From Trinickia sp. Y13 (GTDB taxonomy: Bacteria; Pseudomonadota; Gammaproteobacteria; Burkholderiales; Burkholderiaceae), in assembly GCF_029522115.1 (NCBI RefSeq), contig NZ_JAKWFK010000026.1, positions 1 to 45,118 of the forward strand: a DNA stretch of 45,118 nucleotides. Reading direction: 5' to 3'. A program made the position numbers and the translations under genes. The notes below the pieces were generated by a model. The model ran no database searches. It had not been told where the DNA came from and saw nothing but the letters and a program-made list of their open reading frames with translations. Shown here one piece after another: positions 28,058 through 36,922 of the stretch (positions are counted from its first letter, which is position 1; each line of letters begins with the position of its first letter).

Positions 28058-29086
28058 ATGGCATTCGCAAAGCGTCGGTCCATCTTAGGTTCGCTCGTCG
28101 CAGGCGCGGTCCTCGCGAGCCTCACGCTAGCCGCACCGCTCGCGCACGCGAGCAAGGAGCATCCCGTCATCGGTTTTTGCATCGACGATCTGCGCGTCGA
28201 ACGCTGGTCGCGCGACCGTGATTACTTCGTCGCCGCGGCGAAAAAGCTCGGCGCGACCGTATCGGTGCAATCGGCCGACGCGAGCGAAGAGCGGCAAATC
28301 TCGCAGATCGAGAACCTGATTTCGCGCGGCGTCGACGTGATCGTCATCGTGCCGTTCAACTCGAAGACGCTCGGCAATGTCGTCGCCGAGGCCAAGAAGG
28401 CCGGCATCAAGGTCGTGTCGTACGACCGCCTGATTCTGGACGCCGACGTCGACGCCTACATCTCGTTCGACAACGAAAAGGTGGGCGAACTGCAAGCCAA
28501 GGGCGTCTACGATGCCAAGCCCAAAGGCAACTACTTCCTGCTCGGCGGCGCGCCGACCGACAACAACGCCAAGATGCTGCGCGAAGGCCAGTTGAAGGTG
28601 CTCAAGCCCGCGATCGATCGCGGCGACATCAAGGTGGTCGGCGAGCAGTGGGTGCCCGAATGGAGCGCGGCCACGGCGCTGCGCATCGTCGAGGATGCGC
28701 TCACGGCCAACAGCAACAAGATCGATGCGATCGTCGCGTCCAACGACGGCACGGCCGGCGGCGCGATTCAGGCGTTGGCCGCGCAAAAGCTTGCGGGCAA
28801 AGTGCCCATCTCGGGCCAGGATGCCGATCTTGCCGCCGTCAAGCGCGTGATCGCCGGGACGCAAACGATGACGGTCTACAAGCCGATCAAGCTCATCGCC
28901 ACCAAAGCGGCCCAACTGTCGGTCGATCTCGCGAAAGGCGTGAAGCCGCAGTTCAACGCCCAGTACGACAACGGCAAGAAGAAGGTCGACACCATCCTGC
29001 TGCAGCCGACGGTGCTGACCAAGAAGAACGTCGATGTGGTCGTCAAAGACGGCTTCTATACGCAAGCGCAGCTCTCGAGCCAATAA
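28058..29086 (+). CDS. xylF: D-xylose ABC transporter, periplasmic binding protein
   Basis: The 342-residue protein has a signal peptide cleaved after about residue 31 (LAAPLAHA). The mature protein is a periplasmic binding fold (Peripla_BP_4). Matches to XylF include [13 protein letters not shown] at the start, [33 protein letters not shown] and [16 protein letters not shown]. It captures D-xylose and delivers it to XylGH. The ATG at 28058 follows TGGAG. It heads the xylFGH genes, divergent from xylR. A strong hairpin follows the gene and may keep its message more abundant than that of the membrane genes. Confidence 0.96.
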   Translation: MAFAKRRSILGSLVAGAVLASLTLAAPLAHASKEHPVIGFCIDDLRVERWSRDRDYFVAAAKKLGATVSVQSADASEERQISQIENLISRGVDVIVIVPFNSKTLGNVVAEAKKAGIKVVSYDRLILDADVDAYISFDNEKVGELQAKGVYDAKPKGNYFLLGGAPTDNNAKMLREGQLKVLKPAIDRGDIKVVGEQWVPEWSAATALRIVEDALTANSNKIDAIVASNDGTAGGAIQALAAQKLAGKVPISGQDADLAAVKRVIAGTQTMTVYKPIKLIATKAAQLSVDLAKGVKPQFNAQYDNGKKKVDTILLQPTVLTKKNVDVVVKDGFYTQAQLSSQ

Positions 29087-29099
29087 CGCCCGATGCGAT

Positions 29100-29130
29100 C
29101 GCGCGGCCTGCTTGCAATGCAGGCCGCGCG
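29100..29130 (+). promoter_or_regulatory. intercistronic 12-bp hairpin between xylF and xylG
   Basis: CGCGCGGCCTGC (29100-29111) pairs perfectly with GCAGGCCGCGCG (29119-29130) around a 7-base loop. It sits 14 bases after the xylF stop and 39 bases before the xylG start. No U-tract follows, so it is more likely an mRNA stabiliser or partial terminator than a full terminator. Confidence 0.75.
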
Positions 29131-29169
29131 GCATCGGCGCCTGTTCAGTCGAATCAAGGAACGAGACGC

Positions 29170-30741
29170 ATGGCGCAAGCACAACCGTTGCTATCGCTCA
29201 ATGGCATCGTCAAGACATTCGGGGGCGTGAAGGCCCTCGACGGAATTCACCTGTCGGTGTCGCCCGGCGAGTGCGTCGGCCTATGCGGCGAAAACGGCGC
29301 AGGCAAATCCACCCTCATGAAAATCGTCTCGGGCGTGTATCCGCACGGGACCTGGGACGGCGAGATCGTCTGGGACGGCGCGCCGTTGAAAGCGGCGAGT
29401 GTGCGCGACACCGAGCGCGCGGGCATCGTCATCATTCATCAGGAACTCATGCTCGTGCCGGAGCTCTCGGTGGCCGAGAATATTTTTCTCGGCAACGAGA
29501 TCACACTGCCCGGCGGCCGCATGAACTATGCGGCGATGCACCGGCGCGCCGACGAGCTGCTGCGAGGCCTCGGCATCGAGGGCATCAATGTGGCGCAGCC
29601 GGTGATGAACTTCGGCGGCGGGCATCAGCAACTGATCGAAATCGCGAAGGCGCTCAACAAGAACGCGCGTTTGTTGATCCTCGACGAACCGTCCTCGTCG
29701 TTGACGGCGGCCGAAACGCGCATCTTGCTCGACATCGTGCGCGACTTGAAGCGCCGCGGCGTCGCTTGCATCTACATCTCGCACAAGCTCGACGAAGTCG
29801 AAGCCGTCTGCGACACGGTCACGGTGATCCGCGACGGGCGGCATGTGGAAACATCTCCGCTCGCCGCCATGCCGGCCCCGCGCATCGTCGCTTTGATGGT
29901 GGGGCGCGAGATCACGAACCTATTTCCGCGCGAGGCGCACGAGATCGGCGAGGTCGTGCTCGAAGCGCGCAACGTGACCTGCTTCGACGTGACCAACCCG
30001 CGCCGCAAACGCGTGGACGACGTCTCCTTCAGCGTACGGCGCGGCGAGATCCTCGGCGTGGCGGGGCTCGTCGGCTCGGGCCGCACCGAGCTCATGCAGG
30101 CGATCTTCGGCGCGTATCCCGGCACGAGCCGCGCCACGGTGCGCGTCGAGGGCAAGACGATCGCCGTGCGCGCACCGGGCGATGCGATTCGGGCCGGTAT
30201 CGGCATGGCGCCGGAAGACCGCAAGGCGCATGGCATCGTGCCGGACCTGGGCGTCGGCCACAACATCACGCTCTCGGTGCTGCAGCGCTTCGTCAAGCGG
30301 GGCTCGATCGACGCGGCCGCCGAGCTCGACACAATCCACAAGTCGATGAGGCAACTGTCGGTGCGCGCCGCGCATCCGTTCTTGCCGATCGCCAATCTGT
30401 CGGGCGGCAATCAGCAAAAGGCCGTGCTCACGCGCGTGCTGCTGACCGAACCGAAAGTGCTGATCCTCGACGAACCGACGCGCGGCGTCGACGTCGGCGC
30501 GAAGTATGAAATTTACAAACTGATTTTCGCGCTCGCCAAGCAAGGCATGGCGATCGTCGTCGTGTCCTCCGAATTGCCCGAAGTGCTCGGTCTCGCCGAT
30601 CGCGTGCTCGTCATGGGCGAAGGCGAGCTGCGCGGCGATTTCCTGAACGACGGCCTCACGCAAGAGGCCATTCTCACGGCCGCCATCGAACCGGCACACC
30701 GGGCCGCGGCCTTGCCCCCCAACGAAACGGCTCCCGTATGA
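29170..30741 (+). CDS. xylG: D-xylose ABC transporter, ATP-binding protein (duplicated)
   Basis: The 523-residue protein has two fused ABC ATPase domains, the usual form for sugar importers. The first has Walker [10 protein letters not shown], a C-loop region reading [15 protein letters not shown] and Walker [12 protein letters not shown]. The second has the degenerate P-loop GLVGSGRT, signature LSGGNQQK and Walker [11 protein letters not shown]. The sequence tracks E. coli XylG closely. It powers xylose uptake at the cytosolic face. The ATG at 29170 follows AAGGA. Its stop overlaps the start of xylH by ATGA, so the two are translationally coupled. Confidence 0.96.
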   Translation: MAQAQPLLSLNGIVKTFGGVKALDGIHLSVSPGECVGLCGENGAGKSTLMKIVSGVYPHGTWDGEIVWDGAPLKAASVRDTERAGIVIIHQELMLVPELSVAENIFLGNEITLPGGRMNYAAMHRRADELLRGLGIEGINVAQPVMNFGGGHQQLIEIAKALNKNARLLILDEPSSSLTAAETRILLDIVRDLKRRGVACIYISHKLDEVEAVCDTVTVIRDGRHVETSPLAAMPAPRIVALMVGREITNLFPREAHEIGEVVLEARNVTCFDVTNPRRKRVDDVSFSVRRGEILGVAGLVGSGRTELMQAIFGAYPGTSRATVRVEGKTIAVRAPGDAIRAGIGMAPEDRKAHGIVPDLGVGHNITLSVLQRFVKRGSIDAAAELDTIHKSMRQLSVRAAHPFLPIANLSGGNQQKAVLTRVLLTEPKVLILDEPTRGVDVGAKYEIYKLIFALAKQGMAIVVVSSELPEVLGLADRVLVMGEGELRGDFLNDGLTQEAILTAAIEPAHRAAALPPNETAPV

Positions 30742-31928
30742 CACCCGACCTTTCCTCCGCTCGCCTGCGCGGCGATGCCGCCCAAGGCGGCGCGGACCGC
30801 GTGCGCCAATGGTTCGCGCGCTACAAGATTCTCGCGCTGTTGCTGGCCGTCGCGCTCATTTGGCTGTTCTTCACCGTGCTCACGCACGGCGCGTTCGCCA
30901 CCCCGCGCAACCTGTCGAATTTGCTGCGGCAAATGGCGATCAGCGGCACGCTCGCGTGCGGCATGGTGTTCGTCATCATCGCGGGCGAAATCGATCTGTC
31001 GGTCGGCTCCTTGCTCGGCTTGCTCGGCGGCATCGCCGCGATCCTCGACGCCAATCGCCGCTGGCCGATCGAAGCGACGATCCCCGCCGTACTGGCGCTC
31101 GGCGTGCTGGCCGGGATGTTCAACGGGTGGCTCTCGACCTACCGGCGCATCCCCTCGTTCATCGTCGGGCTCGGCGGCATGCTCGCCTATCGCGGCGTGC
31201 TGCTCGGCATCACGGGCGGCGCGACGATCGCGCCCGTCTCCGATCGCTTCGTGTTTCTCGGCCAAGGCTATCTGCCGCGCCTCGCGGGCGATGCGCTCGC
31301 CGCGCTGCTCTTCGGCGTGCTCGCGTTCGTGACGGCGCGCCAGCGCGGCAATCGGCGCCGCTACGACTTGCCCGTCCCGCCGCTGTGGCAAGACGCCGTG
31401 AAGATCGTAGGCGCAGGCGCCATCATCTTCGCGTTCGTCGCGACGCTCGACGGCTACGGCGGCATTCCGGTGCCGGTGTTGCTCGTGTTGGTACTGCTCG
31501 GCGTGTTCACCTGGGTCGCCACGCAAACCGTGTTCGGGCGCCGAATCTACTCGGTCGGCTCCAATCTCGAAGCCACGCGGCTTTCAGGGGTCGATACGAA
31601 CCGCGTCAAGCTCGCCATCTTCGCGCTGATGGGGCTGATGTGCGCGTTCGCAGGCATCGTCAATACCGCCCGGCTCGCCGCGGGCTCGCCTTCGGCGGGC
31701 ACGATGGGCGAACTGGACGCCATCGCGGCCTGCTTCATCGGCGGCACGTCGATGCGCGGCGGCTCGGGCACGGTCTACGGCGCACTGATCGGGGCGCTCG
31801 TCATGGCCAGTCTGGACAACGGCATGTCGATGCTCGACGTCGACGCGTACTGGCAAATGATCGCGAAAGGCGCGATCCTTGTCCTCGCGGTGTGGATCGA
31901 CGTCGTTTCGCGCACCAACCGGCGGTAG
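30738..31928 (+). CDS. xylH: D-xylose ABC transporter, permease
   Basis: The 396-residue membrane protein has about ten hydrophobic segments and family motifs [36 protein letters not shown] and [23 protein letters not shown]. It forms the channel for D-xylose with XylG. It overlaps xylG by 4 bases. A second, GC-rich stretch of polar residues at about 200-216 ([12 protein letters not shown]) is the expected cytosolic loop. The gene is followed after 84 bases by the dehydrogenase xylB, so transport and catabolism are probably cotranscribed. Confidence 0.95.
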   Translation: MTPDLSSARLRGDAAQGGADRVRQWFARYKILALLLAVALIWLFFTVLTHGAFATPRNLSNLLRQMAISGTLACGMVFVIIAGEIDLSVGSLLGLLGGIAAILDANRRWPIEATIPAVLALGVLAGMFNGWLSTYRRIPSFIVGLGGMLAYRGVLLGITGGATIAPVSDRFVFLGQGYLPRLAGDALAALLFGVLAFVTARQRGNRRRYDLPVPPLWQDAVKIVGAGAIIFAFVATLDGYGGIPVPVLLVLVLLGVFTWVATQTVFGRRIYSVGSNLEATRLSGVDTNRVKLAIFALMGLMCAFAGIVNTARLAAGSPSAGTMGELDAIAACFIGGTSMRGGSGTVYGALIGALVMASLDNGMSMLDVDAYWQMIAKGAILVLAVWIDVVSRTNRR

Positions 31929-32012
31929 AAAAAGCCCGAGCTTGTGCAACGCGTGTTGCGCTGCAACGTAGCCGCGCAACGCGCGGCATTTTCTTCAACC
32001 ATGGAATTTCGC

Positions 32013-32786
32013 ATGTCGTACGCCATTTATCCGAGCTTGGCCGAGCAAAACGTCGTCGTCACGGGAGGCGGCAGCGGCATCGGCGCGGCGATCGTCGAAG
32101 CGTTCGCCCGCCAAGGGGCGCGTGTATTTTTTCTCGACATTGCCGAGAGCGATTCCGAAGCGCTCGTGCAAAGCCTAGGGGATTGCGCCTACCCGCCCAC
32201 GTTCCACCGCTGCGACTTGCGCGACACCGAAGCGATCGAGCGCGTATTTGCCGCCATCACCGCCGAAGCGGGCGCGATCGACGTCCTAGTGAACAACGCG
32301 GCGAGCGACGATCGCCACCCGTTCGGCGAGATTACGCCCGCCTATTGGGACGAGCGCATTGCCGTCAATCTTCGGCACCAATTTTTTTGCGCCCAACATG
32401 CCGCTTCCGGCATGAAGACTGCGGGTAAGGGAGTGATTCTCAATCTCGGCTCGATCTCGTGGCACCTTGCGCTGCCGAGCCTTTCGATCTATATGACGGC
32501 CAAGGCCGGCATCGAAGGGCTCACCCGTGCACTCGCCCGAGAACTGGGCGCGTTCGGCATCCGCGTCAACGCCATCATCCCGGGGGCCGTCCGCACGCCG
32601 AGACAGATGAAGCTGTGGCAATCGCCCGAAAGCGAGGCGAAGCTCGTCGCCGACCAATGCCTACCCGAGCGGGTCGAGCCCGAGCATGTCGCAAGAATGG
32701 CCTTGTTTCTCGCATCCGAGGACGGCTCGCGCTGCTCGGGACGCGACTACTTCGTCGATGCGGGGTGGTATGGAGCATCTTCATGA
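32013..32786 (+). CDS. xylB: D-xylose 1-dehydrogenase, SDR family (Weimberg pathway)
   Basis: The 257-residue short-chain dehydrogenase has the NAD-binding GGGSGIG at 18-24, VLVNNAA at 91-97 and the YxxxK motif Y160/K164 with an upstream serine in GSISWHLALPS. It matches Caulobacter xylose dehydrogenase XylB from the start MSYAIYPSL through ARELGAFGIRVNAIIPG to the end DYFVDAGW. It oxidises D-xylose to D-xylonolactone. The name must not be confused with xylulokinase XylB of enteric bacteria. The ATG at 32013 fits the family start; an ATG at 32001 also exists. The stop overlaps the next ATG by ATGA. Confidence 0.9.
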   Translation: MSYAIYPSLAEQNVVVTGGGSGIGAAIVEAFARQGARVFFLDIAESDSEALVQSLGDCAYPPTFHRCDLRDTEAIERVFAAITAEAGAIDVLVNNAASDDRHPFGEITPAYWDERIAVNLRHQFFCAQHAASGMKTAGKGVILNLGSISWHLALPSLSIYMTAKAGIEGLTRALARELGAFGIRVNAIIPGAVRTPRQMKLWQSPESEAKLVADQCLPERVEPEHVARMALFLASEDGSRCSGRDYFVDAGWYGASS

Positions 32787-33667
32787 TTTCACCGGAATGT
32801 ATTTGGCCGCTAGGCGCCGAGCTCGGCGAGGGGCCTATATGGAGTAGCCGCGACAAAGCCGTGTATTTCGTCGACATCAAGCGCAAGCACGTTCACCGCT
32901 ATTGCGCGGAGACGCGCGAGACGATGACCTGGCCCGCCCCGAGCGAGGCCTGCTTCGTCGTGCCGAGCGCGGACGGTGACTTCGTCTGCGGCCTACGCAA
33001 AGGACTGTATCGATTCGATCCGCGCACGGGCGCCTTCGACAAGCTCAAGGACGTCGAGCGCGACGTCGCCATGAATCGCTTGAACGACGGCTTCGTCGAC
33101 CCGCAAGGCTACTTGTGGTTCGGTTCGATGGACGACGAGGAAGATGCGCCCACGGGTGCGCTGTACCGTGTGGGCGACACGGGTGCAATCGAGCGCTGCG
33201 ACGATGGCTATGTGATTACCAACGGGCCCGCGACGAGCCCCGATCGACGCACGCTCTATCACACGGACACGCTCGGACGGACCATCTACGCGTTCGATCT
33301 GGACGAGGCCGGCACGCTCTCCAATAAGCGCGCGTTCATCCATGTGCAAGGCACGGCGCACCCCGACGGGATGGCCGTGGACGCCGAGGGCTGTCTATGG
33401 GTCTCGCTGTTCGGCGGCGGGTGCATCGAACGTTATTCGAACGACGGCAAGCAGATCGACACCGTCGCCTTTCCGTGTTCCAACATCACCAAGCTCGTAT
33501 TCGGCGGCGACGATCTGCGCACCGCCTATGTGACGACGGCCCTCAAGGGGCTGAGCGCAGCCAAGCGCGAACGCGAAACGCTCGCGGGCGGCTTGTTCGC
33601 GTTTCGCTCCCCGGTGCCGGGCTTGCCGCAAAACGTCCTCATGCGGGGGCTCGTGCGCGCGTCGTAA
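32783..33667 (+). CDS. xylC: D-xylonolactonase, SMP-30/regucalcin family
   Basis: The 294-residue protein is a six-bladed beta-propeller of the SMP-30/gluconolaconase type. The metal ligands expected for the family are in place: E16 in GEGPIW, N101 in LNDG, N147 in ITNGPA and D195 in AHPDGMAVD. It hydrolyses xylono-gamma-lactone to xylonate. The ATG overlaps the stop of the dehydrogenase gene, so the two are coupled, as expected for successive steps. Assignment to xylonolactone comes from the neighbours; the family also contains gluconolactonases and arabinolactonases. Confidence 0.9.
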   Translation: MISPECIWPLGAELGEGPIWSSRDKAVYFVDIKRKHVHRYCAETRETMTWPAPSEACFVVPSADGDFVCGLRKGLYRFDPRTGAFDKLKDVERDVAMNRLNDGFVDPQGYLWFGSMDDEEDAPTGALYRVGDTGAIERCDDGYVITNGPATSPDRRTLYHTDTLGRTIYAFDLDEAGTLSNKRAFIHVQGTAHPDGMAVDAEGCLWVSLFGGGCIERYSNDGKQIDTVAFPCSNITKLVFGGDDLRTAYVTTALKGLSAAKRERETLAGGLFAFRSPVPGLPQNVLMRGLVRAS

Positions 33668-33720
33668 GCGGCCGCGAGCCTCGCCCCGCATTCATTGGGA
33701 ATTAGGAGAACTCAACACTT

Positions 33721-35505
33721 ATGTCATCGACGCCCACTCGCCGGCTGCGCAGTCAGAACTGGTTCGACGACCCGACGCATGCCGACATGACCGCGCTCTA
33801 TGTCGAGCGCTTCATGAACTACGGCCTAACGCGCGAAGAATTGCAATCGGGCCGGCCGATCATCGGCATCGCGCAAACGGGCAGCGATCTCGCGCCCTGC
33901 AACCGGCATCACATCGAACTGGCCGCGCGCACGAAAGCGGGCATTCGCGATGCGGGCGGCATTCCGATGGAGTTTCCGGTTCACCCGCTGGCCGAGCAAA
34001 GCCGCCGCCCCACCGCGGCGCTCGATCGCAATCTCGCCTATCTCGGGCTCGTCGAAATCCTGCACGGGTATCCGCTCGATGGCGTCGTCTTGACGACCGG
34101 TTGCGACAAGACCACGCCCGCGGGCTTGATGGCGGCGGCGACGGTCGATATGCCGGCCATCGTGCTGTCGGGCGGCCCCATGCTCGACGGCTGGTTCGAG
34201 GGCCAGCGCGTCGGTTCGGGCACCGTCATTTGGCATGCGCGCAACTTGCTGGCCGCGGGCGACATCGACTACGAAGGCTTCATGCGGCTCACGGCCGCGG
34301 CCTCGCCGTCCATCGGCCACTGCAACACGATGGGGACCGCCCTATCGATGAACAGCTTGGCCGAAGCGCTCGGCATGTCCTTGCCAAGCTGTGCGTCGAT
34401 TCCGGCGGCCTATAGAGAGCGCGGGCAAATGGCCTACACGACCGGCAAGCGTATCGTCGAGCTCGTACGCGAGGACATCCGGCCCTCGCACATTCTCACG
34501 CGTGAAGCATTCGAAAACGCGATCGTCGTCGCCTCGGCGCTCGGCGCATCGACGAACTGCCCGCCGCATTTGATCGCGATCGCACGCCACATGGGCGTCG
34601 AACTCACGCTCGACGATTGGCAGCGTCTCGGTGCGGACGTGCCTCTGCTCGCCAACTGCATGCCCGCGGGCGAGTACTTGGGCGAAAGCTTCCATCGCGC
34701 GGGCGGCGTGCCGGCCGTGCTGCGCCAGCTCGCGCAAGCCGGCTTGCTGCATGACGGCTGCCTGACCGTATCGGGCCGCACCATCGGCGATATCGCGCAG
34801 GCAGCGCCCGATGCGGACGGGGACGTGATTCGTTCGTTCTCCGAACCTTTGAAGCACGGCGCGGGCTTCATCGTGCTCTCCGGCAACTTCTTCGACAGCG
34901 CGATCATCAAGATGTCGGTCGTCGGCGAAGCGTTTCGTCAGACCTACCTGAGCGAGGCGGGCGACGAGAATGCATTCGAGGCGCGCGCCGTCGTGTTCGA
35001 TGGCCCCGAAGACTATCGGGCTCGCATCGACGATCCGTCTCTCGAGATCGACGAGCGCTGCATCCTCGTCATGCGCGGCTGCGGCACGCTCGGCTATCCG
35101 GGCAGCGCCGAAGTCGTCAATATGGCCCCGCCGGCCGAACTCGTGAAACGCGGCGTGACGTCGTTGCCGTGCATGGGCGACGGCCGGCAAAGCGGAACGT
35201 CGGCCAGCCCCTCGATCTTGAACATGTCGCCCGAATCGGCCGCGGGCGGCGGGCTCTCGTTGATGCGCACGGGCGATCGCGTCCGCGTCGATCTGAATGC
35301 CCGGCGCGTCGAGTTGCTCGTGGATGAAGCGCAGCTCGCGCAGCGCCGAGCGGAAGCGCCGCCGAGCGTGCCGGAATCGCAAACGCCTTGGCAGGAAATC
35401 TACCGGCAGTTCGTGGGGCAACTATCGACCGGCGGGTGCCTCGAGCCCGCCACGCTCTACCTCAAAGTGATCGAGACCCGCGGCGATCCGCGCCATTCTC
35501 ATTGA
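33721..35505 (+). CDS. xylD: D-xylonate dehydratase (IlvD/Edd family)
   Basis: The 594-residue protein is a Fe-S dehydratase converting D-xylonate to 2-keto-3-deoxy-D-xylonate. The three cluster cysteines are C60 (DLAPCNRHH), C128 (TTGCDKTTP) and C201 (GHCNTMGTA), the pattern of pentonate/sugar-acid dehydratases. Later motifs are ARHMGVELTLDDW and the C-terminal MRGCGTLGYPGSAEVVNM. Length and order fit the xylonate branch of the family rather than IlvD. AGGAGA lies 12 bases before the ATG. It follows xylC by 53 bases. The gene symbol follows Caulobacter usage. Confidence 0.92.
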   Translation: MSSTPTRRLRSQNWFDDPTHADMTALYVERFMNYGLTREELQSGRPIIGIAQTGSDLAPCNRHHIELAARTKAGIRDAGGIPMEFPVHPLAEQSRRPTAALDRNLAYLGLVEILHGYPLDGVVLTTGCDKTTPAGLMAAATVDMPAIVLSGGPMLDGWFEGQRVGSGTVIWHARNLLAAGDIDYEGFMRLTAAASPSIGHCNTMGTALSMNSLAEALGMSLPSCASIPAAYRERGQMAYTTGKRIVELVREDIRPSHILTREAFENAIVVASALGASTNCPPHLIAIARHMGVELTLDDWQRLGADVPLLANCMPAGEYLGESFHRAGGVPAVLRQLAQAGLLHDGCLTVSGRTIGDIAQAAPDADGDVIRSFSEPLKHGAGFIVLSGNFFDSAIIKMSVVGEAFRQTYLSEAGDENAFEARAVVFDGPEDYRARIDDPSLEIDERCILVMRGCGTLGYPGSAEVVNMAPPAELVKRGVTSLPCMGDGRQSGTSASPSILNMSPESAAGGGLSLMRTGDRVRVDLNARRVELLVDEAQLAQRRAEAPPSVPESQTPWQEIYRQFVGQLSTGGCLEPATLYLKVIETRGDPRHSH

Positions 35506-35527
35506 GACCTCAACGCAACTCATCCTT

Positions 35528-36700
35528 ATGCATATCGCCCCCGCTTCTTGTCTCCCCTCGGACCTCGATCGCGCTGTCCTCGTCGGCCGCGTCTGGCGAG
35601 GCGAGCCCATCGACGGACCGTCCGTCATCGTCGTTCGCGGCGGCGAGGCGTTCGACATCACGGCCAGCGCCCCCACGACGAGCGATCTGTTCGATCGCGA
35701 CGATGTCGCCGCGTTTGCGCGCGGTGCACAGGGCGAATCCCTCGGCCCCGTGCAGGCGCTGCTCGATGCGAGCGCCACGGGCGAACCGGGCGCGTCGCCG
35801 CGCTTGCTGGCGCCTTGCGACGTGCAGGCGATCAAGGCCTGCGGCGTCACCTTCGCCGTCAGCTTGCTCGAACGCGTGATCGAAGAGCAAGCGGGGGGCG
35901 ACCCGGCGCGCGCAGCCGAAATTCGTGCTTCGCTACACGAGCTCATCGGAAGCGACCTCGCGCAGATCAAGCCGGGTTCGATGGCCGCGCTGCGCTTGAA
36001 GGACGAGCTCAAACGCCGCGGGGCGTGGTCGCAATACATGGAAGTGGGCATCGGCGAAGACGCGGAAGTGTTCACCAAGTCGCAACCGATGTCGGCGGTC
36101 GGCTTCGGCGCCGACGTCGGCCTGTATCCGAGTTCGGCCTGGAACAACCCGGAGCCCGAGATCGTGTTGGCCGTCAACTCGGCGGGACAGGCGATCGGCG
36201 CGACGCTCGGCAACGATGTCAACTTGCGCGACATCGAAGGACGTTCGGCGCTGCTGCTCGGCAAAGCGAAGGACAACAACGGCTCCTGCGCCATCGGTCC
36301 CTTCGTGCGGCTGTTCGATGGCGACTTCACGCTCGATGCCGTGCGCGCCGCGAGCGTGTCGCTGCGGATCGCCGGTGAGGACGGCTTCGTGCTCGAAGGC
36401 GTGAGCCATATGCGCGAGATCAGCCGCGACCCGCTCGATCTCGTGGCGCAAACCTGCGGCGCGCACCATCAGTACCCGGACGGCTTCATGCTGTTTCTCG
36501 GCACGATGTTCTCGCCGATCAAAGACCGCGACGCCCAAGGCGGCGGCTTCACGCATCACCTGGGCGATGTGGTGACGATTGCGACGCCCGCGCTAGGCGC
36601 GCTCGTGAATACCGTGCGGCTCTCGACCGAGATCGCGCCGTGGCGGTTCGGCGTGCGCGCGTTGTATCGGAACTTGTTGAAGCGCGGCATCGCGATGTAG
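35528..36700 (+). CDS. xylX: 2-keto-3-deoxy-D-xylonate dehydratase (FAH family)
   Basis: The 390-residue protein belongs to the fumarylacetoacetate hydrolase superfamily. The metal site is E209-P-E211 and D230 in GNDVNLRDIEGRS. The length, MEVGIGEDAEVFTKSQPMSAVG and the long N-terminal region match the XylX branch, which dehydrates 2-keto-3-deoxy-D-xylonate to alpha-ketoglutarate semialdehyde. A ribosome site is weak before the ATG. It is the last gene of the operon; a perfect terminator stem follows. The next enzyme, alpha-ketoglutarate semialdehyde dehydrogenase, is not here. Confidence 0.9.
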   Translation: MHIAPASCLPSDLDRAVLVGRVWRGEPIDGPSVIVVRGGEAFDITASAPTTSDLFDRDDVAAFARGAQGESLGPVQALLDASATGEPGASPRLLAPCDVQAIKACGVTFAVSLLERVIEEQAGGDPARAAEIRASLHELIGSDLAQIKPGSMAALRLKDELKRRGAWSQYMEVGIGEDAEVFTKSQPMSAVGFGADVGLYPSSAWNNPEPEIVLAVNSAGQAIGATLGNDVNLRDIEGRSALLLGKAKDNNGSCAIGPFVRLFDGDFTLDAVRAASVSLRIAGEDGFVLEGVSHMREISRDPLDLVAQTCGAHHQYPDGFMLFLGTMFSPIKDRDAQGGGFTHHLGDVVTIATPALGALVNTVRLSTEIAPWRFGVRALYRNLLKRGIAM

Positions 36701-36711
36701 TCCCCGCACCC

Positions 36712-36742
36712 AAGCCCGCGGCAATGTTCCTGCCGCGGGCTT
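36712..36742 (+). terminator. perfect 12-bp stem-loop ending the xylose operon
   Basis: AAGCCCGCGGCA (36712-36723) pairs with TGCCGCGGGCTT (36731-36742) around a 7-base loop. It begins 12 bases beyond the xylX stop. No U-tract follows, but the stem is strong. Confidence 0.75.
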
Positions 36743-36884
36743 CGCATGAGCATGGCTCACATGACCCGTCGCGGTCGAGTTCCCGCTCGCCACTTCGCCC
36801 ATCCCAAGCCGACCGAAAATCACGAACGATTGGCGCATTTCTTCTACATCTGCCGCAAGGGCGTTGCTGCCCACGCACTATCGT

Positions 36885-36913
36885 GAAACGGCTTGGCCAA
36901 GCAACGGCGTTTC
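36885..36913 (+). promoter_or_regulatory. nested inverted repeat just upstream of the first TPS gene
   Basis: GAAACG (36885-36890) is complementary to CGTTTC (36908-36913) and encloses the palindrome CTTGGCCAAG (36892-36901). It ends 10 bases before the ATG at 36923, in place of a recognisable ribosome site. It could be an operator or an mRNA structure. Confidence 0.45.
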
Positions 36914-36922
36914 ATCGAGTGA

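Noticed and set aside
28648-30741. 697-residue version of XylG starting inside xylF
   Set aside because: The first 170 residues are an out-of-frame reading of xylF. Family start and ribosome site fit 29170.
31930-32000. Small inverted repeats between xylH and xylB (GCAAC-GCGT-GTTGC)
   Set aside because: Five-base stem only; too weak to call a terminator or a promoter.
36746-36886. 46-residue plus-strand ORF between the xylose operon terminator and the first TPS gene
   Set aside because: It begins four bases after the terminator stem, lacks a ribosome site and resembles no family.
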